A stretch of 64,000 nt of DNA from Sphingomonas paucimobilis NBRC 13935 (GTDB taxonomy: Bacteria; Pseudomonadota; Alphaproteobacteria; Sphingomonadales; Sphingomonadaceae), in contig NZ_BBJS01000023.1 of the NCBI RefSeq assembly GCF_000739895.2, forward strand, positions 62,001 through 126,000, in the 5' to 3' direction. Position 1 is the first letter of the stretch. The number at the start of each line of letters is the position of its first letter. Below the pieces are notes generated by a model. It did not search any database, had not been told where the DNA came from, and worked only from the letters and a program-made list of their open reading frames with translations. Below, in pieces: positions 18,067 to 26,165 of this stretch. The translations under genes and the position numbers were made by a program.

Positions 18067-19287
18067 ATGCCCCTGTCGGACACGGCGATACGATCAGCAA
18101 AGCCTAGTGCTGCGGCAAAGAAGCTGACTGACGAGAAGGGGCTTTACCTGCTCCTGACCCCCACGGGGGGCAAACTGTGGAAACTGAAATACCGTTTTGC
18201 CGGTAAGGAGAAGAAGCTCTCCTTCGGCTCCTACCCTGAGGTATCGCTGAAAGAAGCGCGTCAGCGTCGGGATGACGCTCGATCCCTGCTTGCGACCGGC
18301 ATTGATCCTGGTGAAGCAAAGCGCGCCAAGGTCGAGGCCCAAGAGGAAAGCTCAAGAAACACGTTCGGCGTTATCGCAGGGGAATATCTTGACCACATGA
18401 GCCGAGACGGGCGGGCAGCTGTGACCATTGGAAAGGCTCGGTGGCTGTTCAGCCTCTTGGAAGGCGACCTCGCCAGCCGACCAGTGGCCGACATAAAGCC
18501 AGCAGAGCTTCTAAAAACCCTGCGCAAGGTGGAAGCCGCCGGGCATTACGAAACGGCCCGGCGCATGCGCTCACTTGCAAGTCGAATATTCCGCTTTGCT
18601 GTTGCGAGCTCGAGGGCGGAGTCCGATCCCACCGCCCTGCTCCGGGGCGCGCTGGTTGCGCCCAAGGTAAGGCATCACAGCGCAATTACTGACTGGCCTC
18701 GCGCCGGCGCGTTAATGCGTGCCATCAACAATTACGACGGGCAGCCGCTGACGAAGCTGGCCCTCCAGTTGACGCCGCATGTTTTTGTCCGGCCTGGTGA
18801 GTTGCGGAGGGCCGAGTGGCATGAATTTGACCTGGAACAATCAGTTTGGACGATTCCAGCTGAAAAGATGAAGATGGGCCGCCCACATCGTGTGCCGCTA
18901 TCTCGGCAGGCTCGTTCGATCTTAATCGCTTGCCGCGCTCTCAGCGGCCGACAAACTTACGTCTTCTCCTCGTTATATCCCGGCACTCGGCCTATGTCGG
19001 AAAACACGATCAACGCAGCGCTGCGACGGCTTGGCTACTCGAGCGATGAGATGACCGCCCATGGGTTCCGCTCAATGGCAAGCACGCTGCTGAACGAATC
19101 CGGCCAATGGAGCGCAGATGCGATCGAACGCGCGCTAGCTCATCAAGACTCTAGTATGGTCAGGGCCGCCTACCACAGAGGCGAACACTGGGATGAGCGC
19201 GTGAAGATGGCACAGTGGTGGAGTGACGAACTCGACCGGGCATGCGCCACGCAGGGGCAGATTGCAGTTAATCAGCAAACCACATAA
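18067..19287 (+). CDS. P4-type tyrosine integrase
   Basis: A 406-residue site-specific recombinase of the P4/IntS group that integrates at tRNA 3' ends. The N-terminal DUF4102-type arm-binding domain (LTDTAIR-like start, KKLTDEKGLYLLLTPTGGKL, KEKKLSFGSYPEVSLKEARQ) is followed by a core-binding region. The catalytic domain shows the first Arg in VRPGELRRAEW, HGFRSMASTLLNE with His and second Arg, LAHQ, and the nucleophilic Tyr in RAAYHRGEH. All catalytic residues are present, so it looks active. The ATG at 18067 starts the conserved N-terminus; the frame is open to 17854 through the tRNA and is not coding there. Confidence 0.95.
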   Translation: MPLSDTAIRSAKPSAAAKKLTDEKGLYLLLTPTGGKLWKLKYRFAGKEKKLSFGSYPEVSLKEARQRRDDARSLLATGIDPGEAKRAKVEAQEESSRNTFGVIAGEYLDHMSRDGRAAVTIGKARWLFSLLEGDLASRPVADIKPAELLKTLRKVEAAGHYETARRMRSLASRIFRFAVASSRAESDPTALLRGALVAPKVRHHSAITDWPRAGALMRAINNYDGQPLTKLALQLTPHVFVRPGELRRAEWHEFDLEQSVWTIPAEKMKMGRPHRVPLSRQARSILIACRALSGRQTYVFSSLYPGTRPMSENTINAALRRLGYSSDEMTAHGFRSMASTLLNESGQWSADAIERALAHQDSSMVRAAYHRGEHWDERVKMAQWWSDELDRACATQGQIAVNQQTT

Positions 19288-19395
19288 GCATCCTAAACTG
19301 CGGATTTTACAGCCTAATTGGACGTACTGCCGCCATTTTGCTACCTTTGCATTGCTTGGTCGGACTAGACCGATCGAGCAGAAGGGAGGGCAAAT

Positions 19396-19977
19396 GTGGC
19401 GCGACAAGCTGCAAAGGTCGTCCGGGAAAGCGACGTGCGTCGCGTGCTGGATCGAGCCTCACAATACCGAAATCCGGAGCGTAACATAGCCATGGTCCTG
19501 CTCAGCTTCAAAGCTGGGCTAAGGGCCTGTGAGATCGCCGGTCTGAGCTGGACAATGGTGTTGAACACAAACGGCCGGATCGCGATGCATGCCGATGTCA
19601 GCAATGGCATTGCAAAATACGGAAGCGGAAGGCGCATACCTCTGCATCCCGAACTTCGCTCGGCGCTGACTTCTCTATATAACTCGCAGAAGCGCCCAAA
19701 CGAAGGGCCGGTTATCCGGTCCGAACGCGGTGGGCATATGACCGCCCGTAGCGTGGTCAATTGGTTCCGGGCAACCTACACCGAACTTGGCCTTATCGGC
19801 TGCTCCTCCCATTCCGGACGCCGGACATTCATCACACGGTCAGCGCGCGCGATCACCAAGACCGGAGGATCGCTGCGCGACGTACAGGAACTCGCTGGGC
19901 ATCGGGCACTCAGCACCACCGAACGGTACATCCAAGGCGACCGTGACGCTCAACGGAAGCTGATCCGCCTGATCTAG
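19396..19977 (+). CDS. Short tyrosine recombinase (XerC-like)
   Basis: A 193-residue integrase family protein that is essentially a catalytic domain. The first Arg is in GLRACEIAGLSW, the HxxR box in SHSGRRTFIT, then LAGHRALSTTERYI with the Tyr nucleophile. The usual N-terminal SAM-like core-binding domain is mostly missing; only about 25 residues precede the catalytic fold. GTG start with AGGGAGGG a few bases upstream. It lies directly behind the P4 integrase and before DUF3768. It could be a stand-alone recombinase or a resolvase-like accessory; related short versions are common in sphingomonad islands (recollection). Confidence 0.85.
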   Translation: MARQAAKVVRESDVRRVLDRASQYRNPERNIAMVLLSFKAGLRACEIAGLSWTMVLNTNGRIAMHADVSNGIAKYGSGRRIPLHPELRSALTSLYNSQKRPNEGPVIRSERGGHMTARSVVNWFRATYTELGLIGCSSHSGRRTFITRSARAITKTGGSLRDVQELAGHRALSTTERYIQGDRDAQRKLIRLI

Positions 19978-20019
19978 GCGGCCAACCTAACCTCCACATC
20001 ATCAGAGAGGACCTTCAAC

Positions 20020-20385
20020 ATGGATTTCCATGAACAGGAGAGCTTTGCCTGCGACACACGATCGCAGCGTGCATCCAGAATCCGCGCGCTGAACGATCGG
20101 CTGCGAACCGAGCGGCGAGGTGGGGAGTTGTTCATCACCGAAGGCATTTGCGGCCTGCACGGCATGGCACCGTTGATCGTCGCCGCAGTGGCGTCCTTTG
20201 ACGAGTTTACGGCCGGGAATGATCCTTACGGCGAGCACGATTTCGGCGCACTTACGGTGCTGGGGCATCGAGTGCTGTGGAAGATAGACTATTATGACCA
20301 CAGCTTGACGGCGGCCTCTCCCGACCCTGCGGATGAAAGCGTCACGATCAGGGTCCTCACGATCATGCTGGCATCCGAATACTGA
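20020..20385 (+). CDS. DUF3768 protein
   Basis: A 121-residue protein of the DUF3768 family, found on plasmids and islands of alphaproteobacteria; function unknown. Family-like stretches are IRALNDRLRTERRGGELFIT, the FDEFTAGNDPYGEHDFG core and LWKIDYYD. Its stop overlaps the next ATG (TGATG), so the two are translated together. A decayed, frameshifted relative lies at 61700-61902. Confidence 0.82.
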   Translation: MDFHEQESFACDTRSQRASRIRALNDRLRTERRGGELFITEGICGLHGMAPLIVAAVASFDEFTAGNDPYGEHDFGALTVLGHRVLWKIDYYDHSLTAASPDPADESVTIRVLTIMLASEY

Positions 20386-20975
20386 TGCCGCGCAAGCCGC
20401 CCACTATCACGCTGACGCACCCAATTTCCAAGGAGCTGTTTGAGAGGATCGAACAAGCAGTGCGTGAGGCCGGCCACTCCCCTGCTATCGATGTCTCTGA
20501 AAACATCGAGCCCCCTACCACCGGCAAACAGCTGGCGGCCGAAGCAATCTACGTCATATGCAACTCCGGCATGAGCAACCGTACCGCCGTGGGAATTTTC
20601 GAGCGGTGTATGGCGGCCCTCCGAGCCGGCCGCTCCGCAAAAACGGTTTATGGACATCCCGGCAAATCGGCTGCCATCGATGAGATCTGGCGGAAGCGGC
20701 GATCCCTTATCCGCGAGTTCCGGGCGACAGACGATGTCATCGCATTCTGCGCCCGCCTACCTTGGCTAGGGCCAATCACGAAGTTTCATTTGGCTAAGAA
20801 CCTCGGCGTTGACGTAGCCAAGCCGGATGTTCACCTAAACCGGTTAGCCAAGCTGGAAGGCGTCACTGCGCAGGAATTGTGCGAAAGGCTCGCCTCAGAA
20901 ACAGGATACCGTGCCGCGACGATAGACCTGATTCTGTGGCGAGCTTGCGCAGATGGCATCATCCATTCACGGTAG
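20385..20975 (+). CDS. HhH-GPD-like DNA glycosylase homologue
   Basis: A 196-residue protein whose second half resembles the helix-hairpin-helix glycosylase fold. The hairpin is seen in FCARLPWLGPITKFHLAKNL, followed by KPDVHLNRLAKLEG, where Asp148 is placed like the catalytic Asp of HhH-GPD enzymes. There is no C-terminal 4Fe-4S cysteine cluster. The N-terminal half is unassigned. It is coupled by TGATG overlap to DUF3768. Base-excision or discrimination of modified DNA would fit an element that also carries a C5 methylase and Vsr, but this is inference. Confidence 0.55.
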   Translation: MPRKPPTITLTHPISKELFERIEQAVREAGHSPAIDVSENIEPPTTGKQLAAEAIYVICNSGMSNRTAVGIFERCMAALRAGRSAKTVYGHPGKSAAIDEIWRKRRSLIREFRATDDVIAFCARLPWLGPITKFHLAKNLGVDVAKPDVHLNRLAKLEGVTAQELCERLASETGYRAATIDLILWRACADGIIHSR

Positions 20976-21115
20976 GAGCGTCAGGCCACGCTTCTACGCA
21001 GGCGGAATGCGCACGCAGTGTTGTCGACCATTACACTTGTCTCAGGGGTGTATAAGTCCGGCAGCGAACGTATGGAGACATGCACGCTCACGTAACTCCA
21101 CGTGATCGATGGGCA

Positions 21116-21985
21116 CTATCCGCAAATAGCTGTACGTTTTGCACAAGGCTCCATACCCGACTTCGTTACCCTGATTCCGAGCAGCAGCACCAAGTCTTGG
21201 ATTCGCCACCGGGCTAACCACAGCAGCACCTCGGAATGCATTGGCTCCTTAATTCTGTGTTTCCTGCGTTGCCGTTTTGATCGTTCATTCTGGGCGACGA
21301 AGGAGGCCTTAGCGGGCCAGAACCCTTGGAATGGGTACGTCAACGGACGCGGAAGATTGTCGAGTGGAGCCCTGCTGCGATGGACTCGCTGGACGTCCGA
21401 GCCGTCTTTCCTCTGATGTTTCGACTTAAAGCTAGGCTGGCCCCTCAGGCGGTCAATGACTCCAATCATCCCACCTGTACAGTAGCCATGAAAGTGGATG
21501 ACGTAGACACCTTTGGTCGGATCGTGCTCGCCATGGATGCCGACGATCAACCAACCGCCAACCTGACCCGCCCCTGCTCTATTAAAAGCAGCCCTGAGCC
21601 GCTCGAGCATCTTGACCGGATCGACCAAGGCCAAGCTATCGCAATCTACCTTTCCCCATTTCGGAATAAGCGTGAATGTTGCTCCGGTCCTACCGTCCAG
21701 GTCATGCTGAAGCCAAACATGCCCGCCTAAACGGATACGGCGTTTACGCATATAGCAGCTTGAGGCACAGCAGGAAGCCGACTTGATGCCAGTAATGGCC
21801 TTGTCCACCTCATCGCGCTTGCCCTTCTCAACTAGACTCGCACAGTAGCTTTTTAGCTTCCGAATCCGCTGGTTATCTTCCGCCCTTGCCGCCGCTTTCG
21901 TCTCGAACCCCGCCCCCACCTTGAGGTTGGGACGAAAACGCCGAGGAGGTTTGGGCAGCTGTCCGACGTTACGCCTGCCCATCAC
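21116..21985 (-). CDS. Unknown protein with a possible HUH motif (Rep-like?)
   Basis: A 289-residue basic protein that I do not firmly recognise. The segment YVIHFHGYCTGG (about residue 165) has the His-hydrophobic-His arrangement of HUH replication or mobilisation nucleases, with a long basic region after it and a CCASSC cluster near residue 72. Its start overlaps the stop of the small helix-turn-helix gene at 21982, a Rep/AlpA-type pairing seen in integrated plasmids and satellites. No clear catalytic Tyr motif can be fixed by eye, so a Rep role remains a guess. Confidence 0.45.
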   Translation of the reverse strand: MMGRRNVGQLPKPPRRFRPNLKVGAGFETKAAARAEDNQRIRKLKSYCASLVEKGKRDEVDKAITGIKSASCCASSCYMRKRRIRLGGHVWLQHDLDGRTGATFTLIPKWGKVDCDSLALVDPVKMLERLRAAFNRAGAGQVGGWLIVGIHGEHDPTKGVYVIHFHGYCTGGMIGVIDRLRGQPSFKSKHQRKDGSDVQRVHRSRAPLDNLPRPLTYPFQGFWPAKASFVAQNERSKRQRRKHRIKEPMHSEVLLWLARWRIQDLVLLLGIRVTKSGMEPCAKRTAICG

Positions 21986-22164
21986 CGCTTCTCCGGCGCC
22001 GTGGCCTCATCCACTAGAGCCTGAACGCTCTCGAGAGTGATGAGAGTACGACGACCAATCTTCGCAACCCGCAGATGACCCAAATTAATGTGTTTGTAGA
22101 TAGTGGAACGTTGCACAGACAAAATGCTGCAAACTTCAGGAATAGTAGCCAACAACTGCTTCAT
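21982..22164 (-). CDS. AlpA/excisionase-type helix-turn-helix protein
   Basis: A 60-residue protein of the HTH_17/AlpA type: LATIPEVCSILSVQRSTIYK is the helix-turn-helix, followed by the wing region LRVAKIGRRTLITLESVQAL. Such proteins act as excisionases or as activators of integrase genes in islands. It overlaps the downstream gene by four bases and probably co-regulates it. Confidence 0.8.
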   Translation of the reverse strand: MKQLLATIPEVCSILSVQRSTIYKHINLGHLRVAKIGRRTLITLESVQALVDEATAPEKR

Positions 22165-22493
22165 TTTTACTTCCTCATTTTGACACGACCACTCAGTTCA
22201 GGAAGCGGAAGCTTCCGGATCATTACATGCCGTCGAAAGGGGCTGACGCCCGGTAAGTGGGACACCGTTAAATGAACGACCGGCCTTGCCGCGTGAGCTT
22301 CAAGGTCGGGCGATCTGTGCGCCACAGCTCTTCATTGCCTTTCGCTGTTCGCAGCTGCCATTCTAGAATCTGGTGGACAGAGATGTCGTGCTCGCAGCAT
22401 GACGTAGGCTGAAACGCATGCGAGGATGGCTAAGCGATGGGCAAGACTTCTGCGGGGTATCGGCGAATGTATGTGGTAGGGACGGTGACGCCG

Positions 22494-22949
22494 ATGAAAA
22501 AAGCTACCGCAGCAGCGGCAACACTCGCCATTTGGGACGAGCACAACCGCCGCCTTAAGTTCGATGGCGTTAACGAAGGTTTTGCGCCCACAAAAAATGA
22601 GAACGCGAAGAATTTCTTACGAAGAGAAATTTATATTCTTGGACGAGAATTGATACGGGTACCGCCTCAACGCTGGACTGTAGCAGATCTTGCAAGAAGC
22701 ATCCGCCCAGTGCCTCTTGGCCGAGACGAACCACTTGCCCATGTGTTTCACGCATTATTAATGTCAGTCTATGAAGACGACTCGCAGATTTCGCGTCAAG
22801 AGCGTTGGCTAATGGCACGAGAGCTCGAATATGCCCATCGACACAATGTACCGTCAGCTTTATTGGCGGGCTTCCTTCTACAAAGCGGTCTCCGTACCGA
22901 CATACCAGCCAAGATTAAATCCGGCTACATTGAGCCCGCCTTTCGCTAG
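22494..22949 (+). CDS. Hypothetical protein
   Basis: About 151 residues if started at the ATG at 22494; an in-frame ATG at 22437 would add 19. I recognise no family. The protein is mixed alpha-helical with LRREIYILGRELIRVPPQRW and QISRQERWLMARELEYAHRH. Base composition is noticeably more A/T rich than the host genes, consistent with foreign origin. The roughly 330 bases upstream (22165-22493) hold only the promoter regions of the divergent helix-turn-helix gene as far as I can see. Confidence 0.5.
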   Translation: MKKATAAAATLAIWDEHNRRLKFDGVNEGFAPTKNENAKNFLRREIYILGRELIRVPPQRWTVADLARSIRPVPLGRDEPLAHVFHALLMSVYEDDSQISRQERWLMARELEYAHRHNVPSALLAGFLLQSGLRTDIPAKIKSGYIEPAFR

Positions 22950-23022
22950 TCAGATCCCGACATTATCTTTGTCCAACTTGTGGCAAAACTGGTATAATGT
23001 ACTGAGTTAGACGCGCATACTA

Positions 23023-23271
23023 TCAGTACCCAGCTGCGGCTAGCAGCTTAGAAGGCGAAATCTGCAGTACGACAGCCACACGCTCAATATTGAGCAGGGT
23101 GACATTGCGCTCGCCCCGCTCAATCTTGCCCATATGCGAGCGATCGATACCGCAGGCATGGGCCAACCCCTCTTGCGAGAGGCCGAGTTCTCGACGCCGG
23201 ACGCGAATGGCGCAGCCCAAGCCGACCAAGATGCCCTGCTCAGAGGATGTTCCTGAAACTCGCTGCCGCAC
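23023..23271 (-). CDS. XRE-type helix-turn-helix regulator
   Basis: An 82-residue Cro/CI-like DNA-binding protein. The HTH_3 domain spans about residues 20-75: IRVRRRELGLSQEGLAHACG, then IDRSHMGKIERGERNVTLLN and LQISPSKLL. Likely a local repressor of island genes; it lies divergent from the lipoprotein at 23382. Confidence 0.85.
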   Translation of the reverse strand: MRQRVSGTSSEQGILVGLGCAIRVRRRELGLSQEGLAHACGIDRSHMGKIERGERNVTLLNIERVAVVLQISPSKLLAAAGY

Positions 23272-23381
23272 ACCTTAAAAAAGCGTCCATAGGCTGGACT
23301 GGCCACGGCATTTACGACCCATTATATTGCCTGCTAGGGGGCCCGGCAGCACCCAAGCAATTTTAGCAGGGACTTAACTTT

Positions 23382-23939
23382 ATGAAGATCGATTACGGAT
23401 GCCTGGCATGCTCGCTGGCGCTCCTCTCTGCATGCTCCCCCGACCCCCTTGAACCGGATGCGCGTCGGTCTTTGCAAAACCTAGTCTCAAACAACGCTAA
23501 ATTTCGCGATCTTACTAAATCTACGAATCCCCAAAATCCCAAAGATGTGGTTATATGTGGGAAAGTCAAGGATAGAGAAGACAAAGATTACGTGCGATTC
23601 ATTGGACATCTCCCACCAGCCATGCCCACGTTCTTCGAACGGGGCGGAACCCAGAGCTTGCTGCTCAATTTAGCATGGGGTGTATGCGAAGGGAGATGGA
23701 ATGATCCCATTTCTTCAGACCCGTCGCAGGGCGATCCTAAACCCGATTGGGAGGAAAATGGCACATCCACGAACGTCCCCGACGAAAGCAAAACTGATCA
23801 AGAGGGCTTAGAATCGGCGCCGCAGCAGGCCGAGACGTCCCCAGATGCTACGGCTCGCACCGTCGAGCCATCGAACCATCGGCCCACTCAGGCCGACCTA
23901 GATGCTGCGGAACTCGATCGTTTGGCAAACAGGCAGTAG
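23382..23939 (+). CDS. Hypothetical lipoprotein
   Basis: A 185-residue protein with a lipoprotein signal peptide ending in LLSAC (Cys18). It is followed by a folded part of about 100 residues (VVICGKVKDREDKDYVRFIG, LNLAWGVCEGRW) and a hydrophilic Pro/Glu/Thr-rich tail. I recognise no family. Probably attached to a membrane leaflet. It is AT-rich relative to the host. Confidence 0.6.
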   Translation: MKIDYGCLACSLALLSACSPDPLEPDARRSLQNLVSNNAKFRDLTKSTNPQNPKDVVICGKVKDREDKDYVRFIGHLPPAMPTFFERGGTQSLLLNLAWGVCEGRWNDPISSDPSQGDPKPDWEENGTSTNVPDESKTDQEGLESAPQQAETSPDATARTVEPSNHRPTQADLDAAELDRLANRQ

Positions 23940-24779
23940 CGCAGCTTCAGGCAACGACGTCCCCGCCACAATCATGCACGAACCCCGTATGCTGTCATGA
24001 TAGCCTACTGTTGCGTACTCAGCGCCGGCCGCACCAGCCGCAGCCTAAAGTGATGGGCATCGGCCTGCCCGCTATTGAGCGCGCCGTTGGGATTAGCGGT
24101 AGTTCGTTCACAGCCGCCGGTTGGCTACTATGTGCCCCAGCTTCGCTCGCTTGAAGCGAGCAGCGCCGCACCCGTGAGCTACCGCCGATTCACGCGGGGA
24201 CCTTGCTCCCCAACCTGCGGTCTTCAAACGGTCTTTGCTTGCCGTGGATCATGCGCCGGTCTAGCCCGCGAGACAAGGAAGATTGGATAGCACGTCGCTA
24301 GAGAGCTGAAACACCCAGCCGGGGAATTGAATGTTCGTCTCCACCGTATTCGCTCGAAATCCACGACGAGTTTATGGGTGCGCCCTACGATCTTCGGCGA
24401 CCAACCCGAATTCGGGTCGACCGTTTCGGCATGATCACGCCAATAGACCGCCTTCGCATCGATCGAGGCACCATTGTCGGGTTTCATAGGACATTTACCA
24501 AAAATGACCCCGATGGGTGATGATTCGATAAAAATCTTTTAGATGGCGATGACCTAGAGTTGCTTAGGCAATTAGCCCCCCCAACGATCATTCAAACTCC
24601 AAAGAATGCATTCGCCAACCATATGGCGAGGGCGAAACTTCATGGCAGCGACTATTTTTTTAATGCTCTGCACCTCAATTACAACGCTGCGACTTCCGAT
24701 TTCGTAGCGAGACGAGATATTCAGATTATCGTGATCGTTGGCCTTGGTCTACGGGGCACGTACAGCCGGATGTTGAATA
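23940..24779. other. Gene-poor stretch of the island
   Basis: 840 bases with no convincing gene. A 17-base hairpin (GCTCGCTTGAAGCGAGC) lies at 24145-24161. Open frames at 24075-24290, 24224-24487 and 24560-24847 show no recognisable domains or good ribosome sites. The half at 24500-24780 is A/T rich. It is probably decayed DNA plus the promoter of the nuclease gene that follows. Confidence 0.5.
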
Positions 24780-25952
24780 ATGATCTCAACGCCATTCTTT
24801 ACACGGCTGTTCAGATACAGGACTTCTGCCGCAAAGACTCCGACTGAGGATTTCTTGACTGAAGTTCTCTCCGAGCTGATTTCCCGCGCACCACATTCGA
24901 TCCAGACCGAACTCATCTGCGAAGCGTTCCTGCCGCAATTCCTTCGTTCTAATTTTCGCGAGATCACGCGGGGTCAAACTATCAACGCGCGCTCACAAAT
25001 GTCGATTGAACAAGGTCGCTCCATCGACCTTGTTATCTTTTCAGGCGGCAAGCCGGTAATCGCGGTGGAAAGCAAGGTCGGCGCGGCCTTCCAGTATCAT
25101 CGGCGCAGGCTCGTCCCGTCGACCGAACTCAACGAGACCGACGCGCAATATGATCACCAGCTCGCGACCTACGGTCAGTGGCTTGCAGGAAGTGCGACCA
25201 AGCCGGACAGCTGGCCCGGCGTAATCACGTTGCTGACACATCGCTCCCTCGCTCCGCCAAACTTTGCTCCCGGAGGTGAACCTACATTTGGCTCCGTGCC
25301 GCACCAGAGCAGCTGGCGCTCGCTTGCCGGACGGATTGGCTCGCTCATTCGCCGATATGATGAAAGTGACGCCGGATGGCGTTTTGTTGCGATCGAACTC
25401 TGCAAATTTCTTGAGGATAAAAACATGGCAGCCACCGATCTGAGTTCGACCGACATTTCGGCACTGAACCTCTCTATGGAGCGATTGCGCGATACAGCTT
25501 CGATGTTCGCAGAAGTGTCGTCGGAGCTTGTGCATCGCCTCCCGACCGAGCTGAACGGCCGCCGTAAAGGCAGTGACAACGATGCCGTATCGAGCCGTGT
25601 ATGGGGCTGGACGTTCTTCCAAGGCACGACGGAGGTCTATCTCGGATACGGGCTGTATTTCCCGCCGCTGTTCGATCATTTCAGGGAATTGGACGGAAAA
25701 GTTGGACCTCATGAGCAGGCGTTCATCGCGGTTGGCTCTGACGCGCGGGCCATTACCGCATCGCTCGACCGGGTTCCCTCAAACTGGTTCGGCGTAGCCG
25801 AGAACTGGCTGTTCGTGCGCCCGGTACCGCTCAGTCAGCGGCTTGAGGGCGAACGGTTTCCAGAATTTCTCGTCCGGTCCGTTCATCAGTATATCGACGA
25901 CATCCGGACGCTCGTCACGCTGTTTCGCGAACCTGGACCGGCCTCGGCCTGA
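24780..25952 (+). CDS. PD-(D/E)XK superfamily nuclease
   Basis: A 390-residue protein resembling the PD-(D/E)XK_4 family. The N-terminal TPTEDFLTEVLSELI is typical. The core nuclease motif is SIDLVIFSGGKPVIAVESKV, with Asp83 and the Glu97-Ser-Lys99 pair, and QLATYGQWLAG follows. The C-terminal half is unassigned. It is the first gene of the defence block; it ends 213 bases before the GHKL protein. The ribosome site before the ATG is weak, so the start may differ. Likely a DNA-cleaving defence or mobile-element protein. Confidence 0.75.
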   Translation: MISTPFFTRLFRYRTSAAKTPTEDFLTEVLSELISRAPHSIQTELICEAFLPQFLRSNFREITRGQTINARSQMSIEQGRSIDLVIFSGGKPVIAVESKVGAAFQYHRRRLVPSTELNETDAQYDHQLATYGQWLAGSATKPDSWPGVITLLTHRSLAPPNFAPGGEPTFGSVPHQSSWRSLAGRIGSLIRRYDESDAGWRFVAIELCKFLEDKNMAATDLSSTDISALNLSMERLRDTASMFAEVSSELVHRLPTELNGRRKGSDNDAVSSRVWGWTFFQGTTEVYLGYGLYFPPLFDHFRELDGKVGPHEQAFIAVGSDARAITASLDRVPSNWFGVAENWLFVRPVPLSQRLEGERFPEFLVRSVHQYIDDIRTLVTLFREPGPASA

Positions 25953-26165
25953 ACCGAGTCATCGCGCCGCCTCGCCGTGTAAGGCCTGCGCCCCCAGACG
26001 GCGGCTGACGCCTTTTCGGCAAGAAGGTCTACTTGACGCATCCAAGACATGGCCAGCTATTTTGACCTCGAAGGGTCTGCCAACCTCTTGTGAGACGGAA
26101 TATTTGGGACGCCGATCTGCTTGGAAAGCGCGACTGCAGATGCCAAGATCGGCGGTGGAGGGGTA

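Noticed and set aside
24224..24847. Small genes in the A/T-rich stretch before the nuclease
   Set aside because: No ribosome sites, no domain-like sequence and inconsistent composition.
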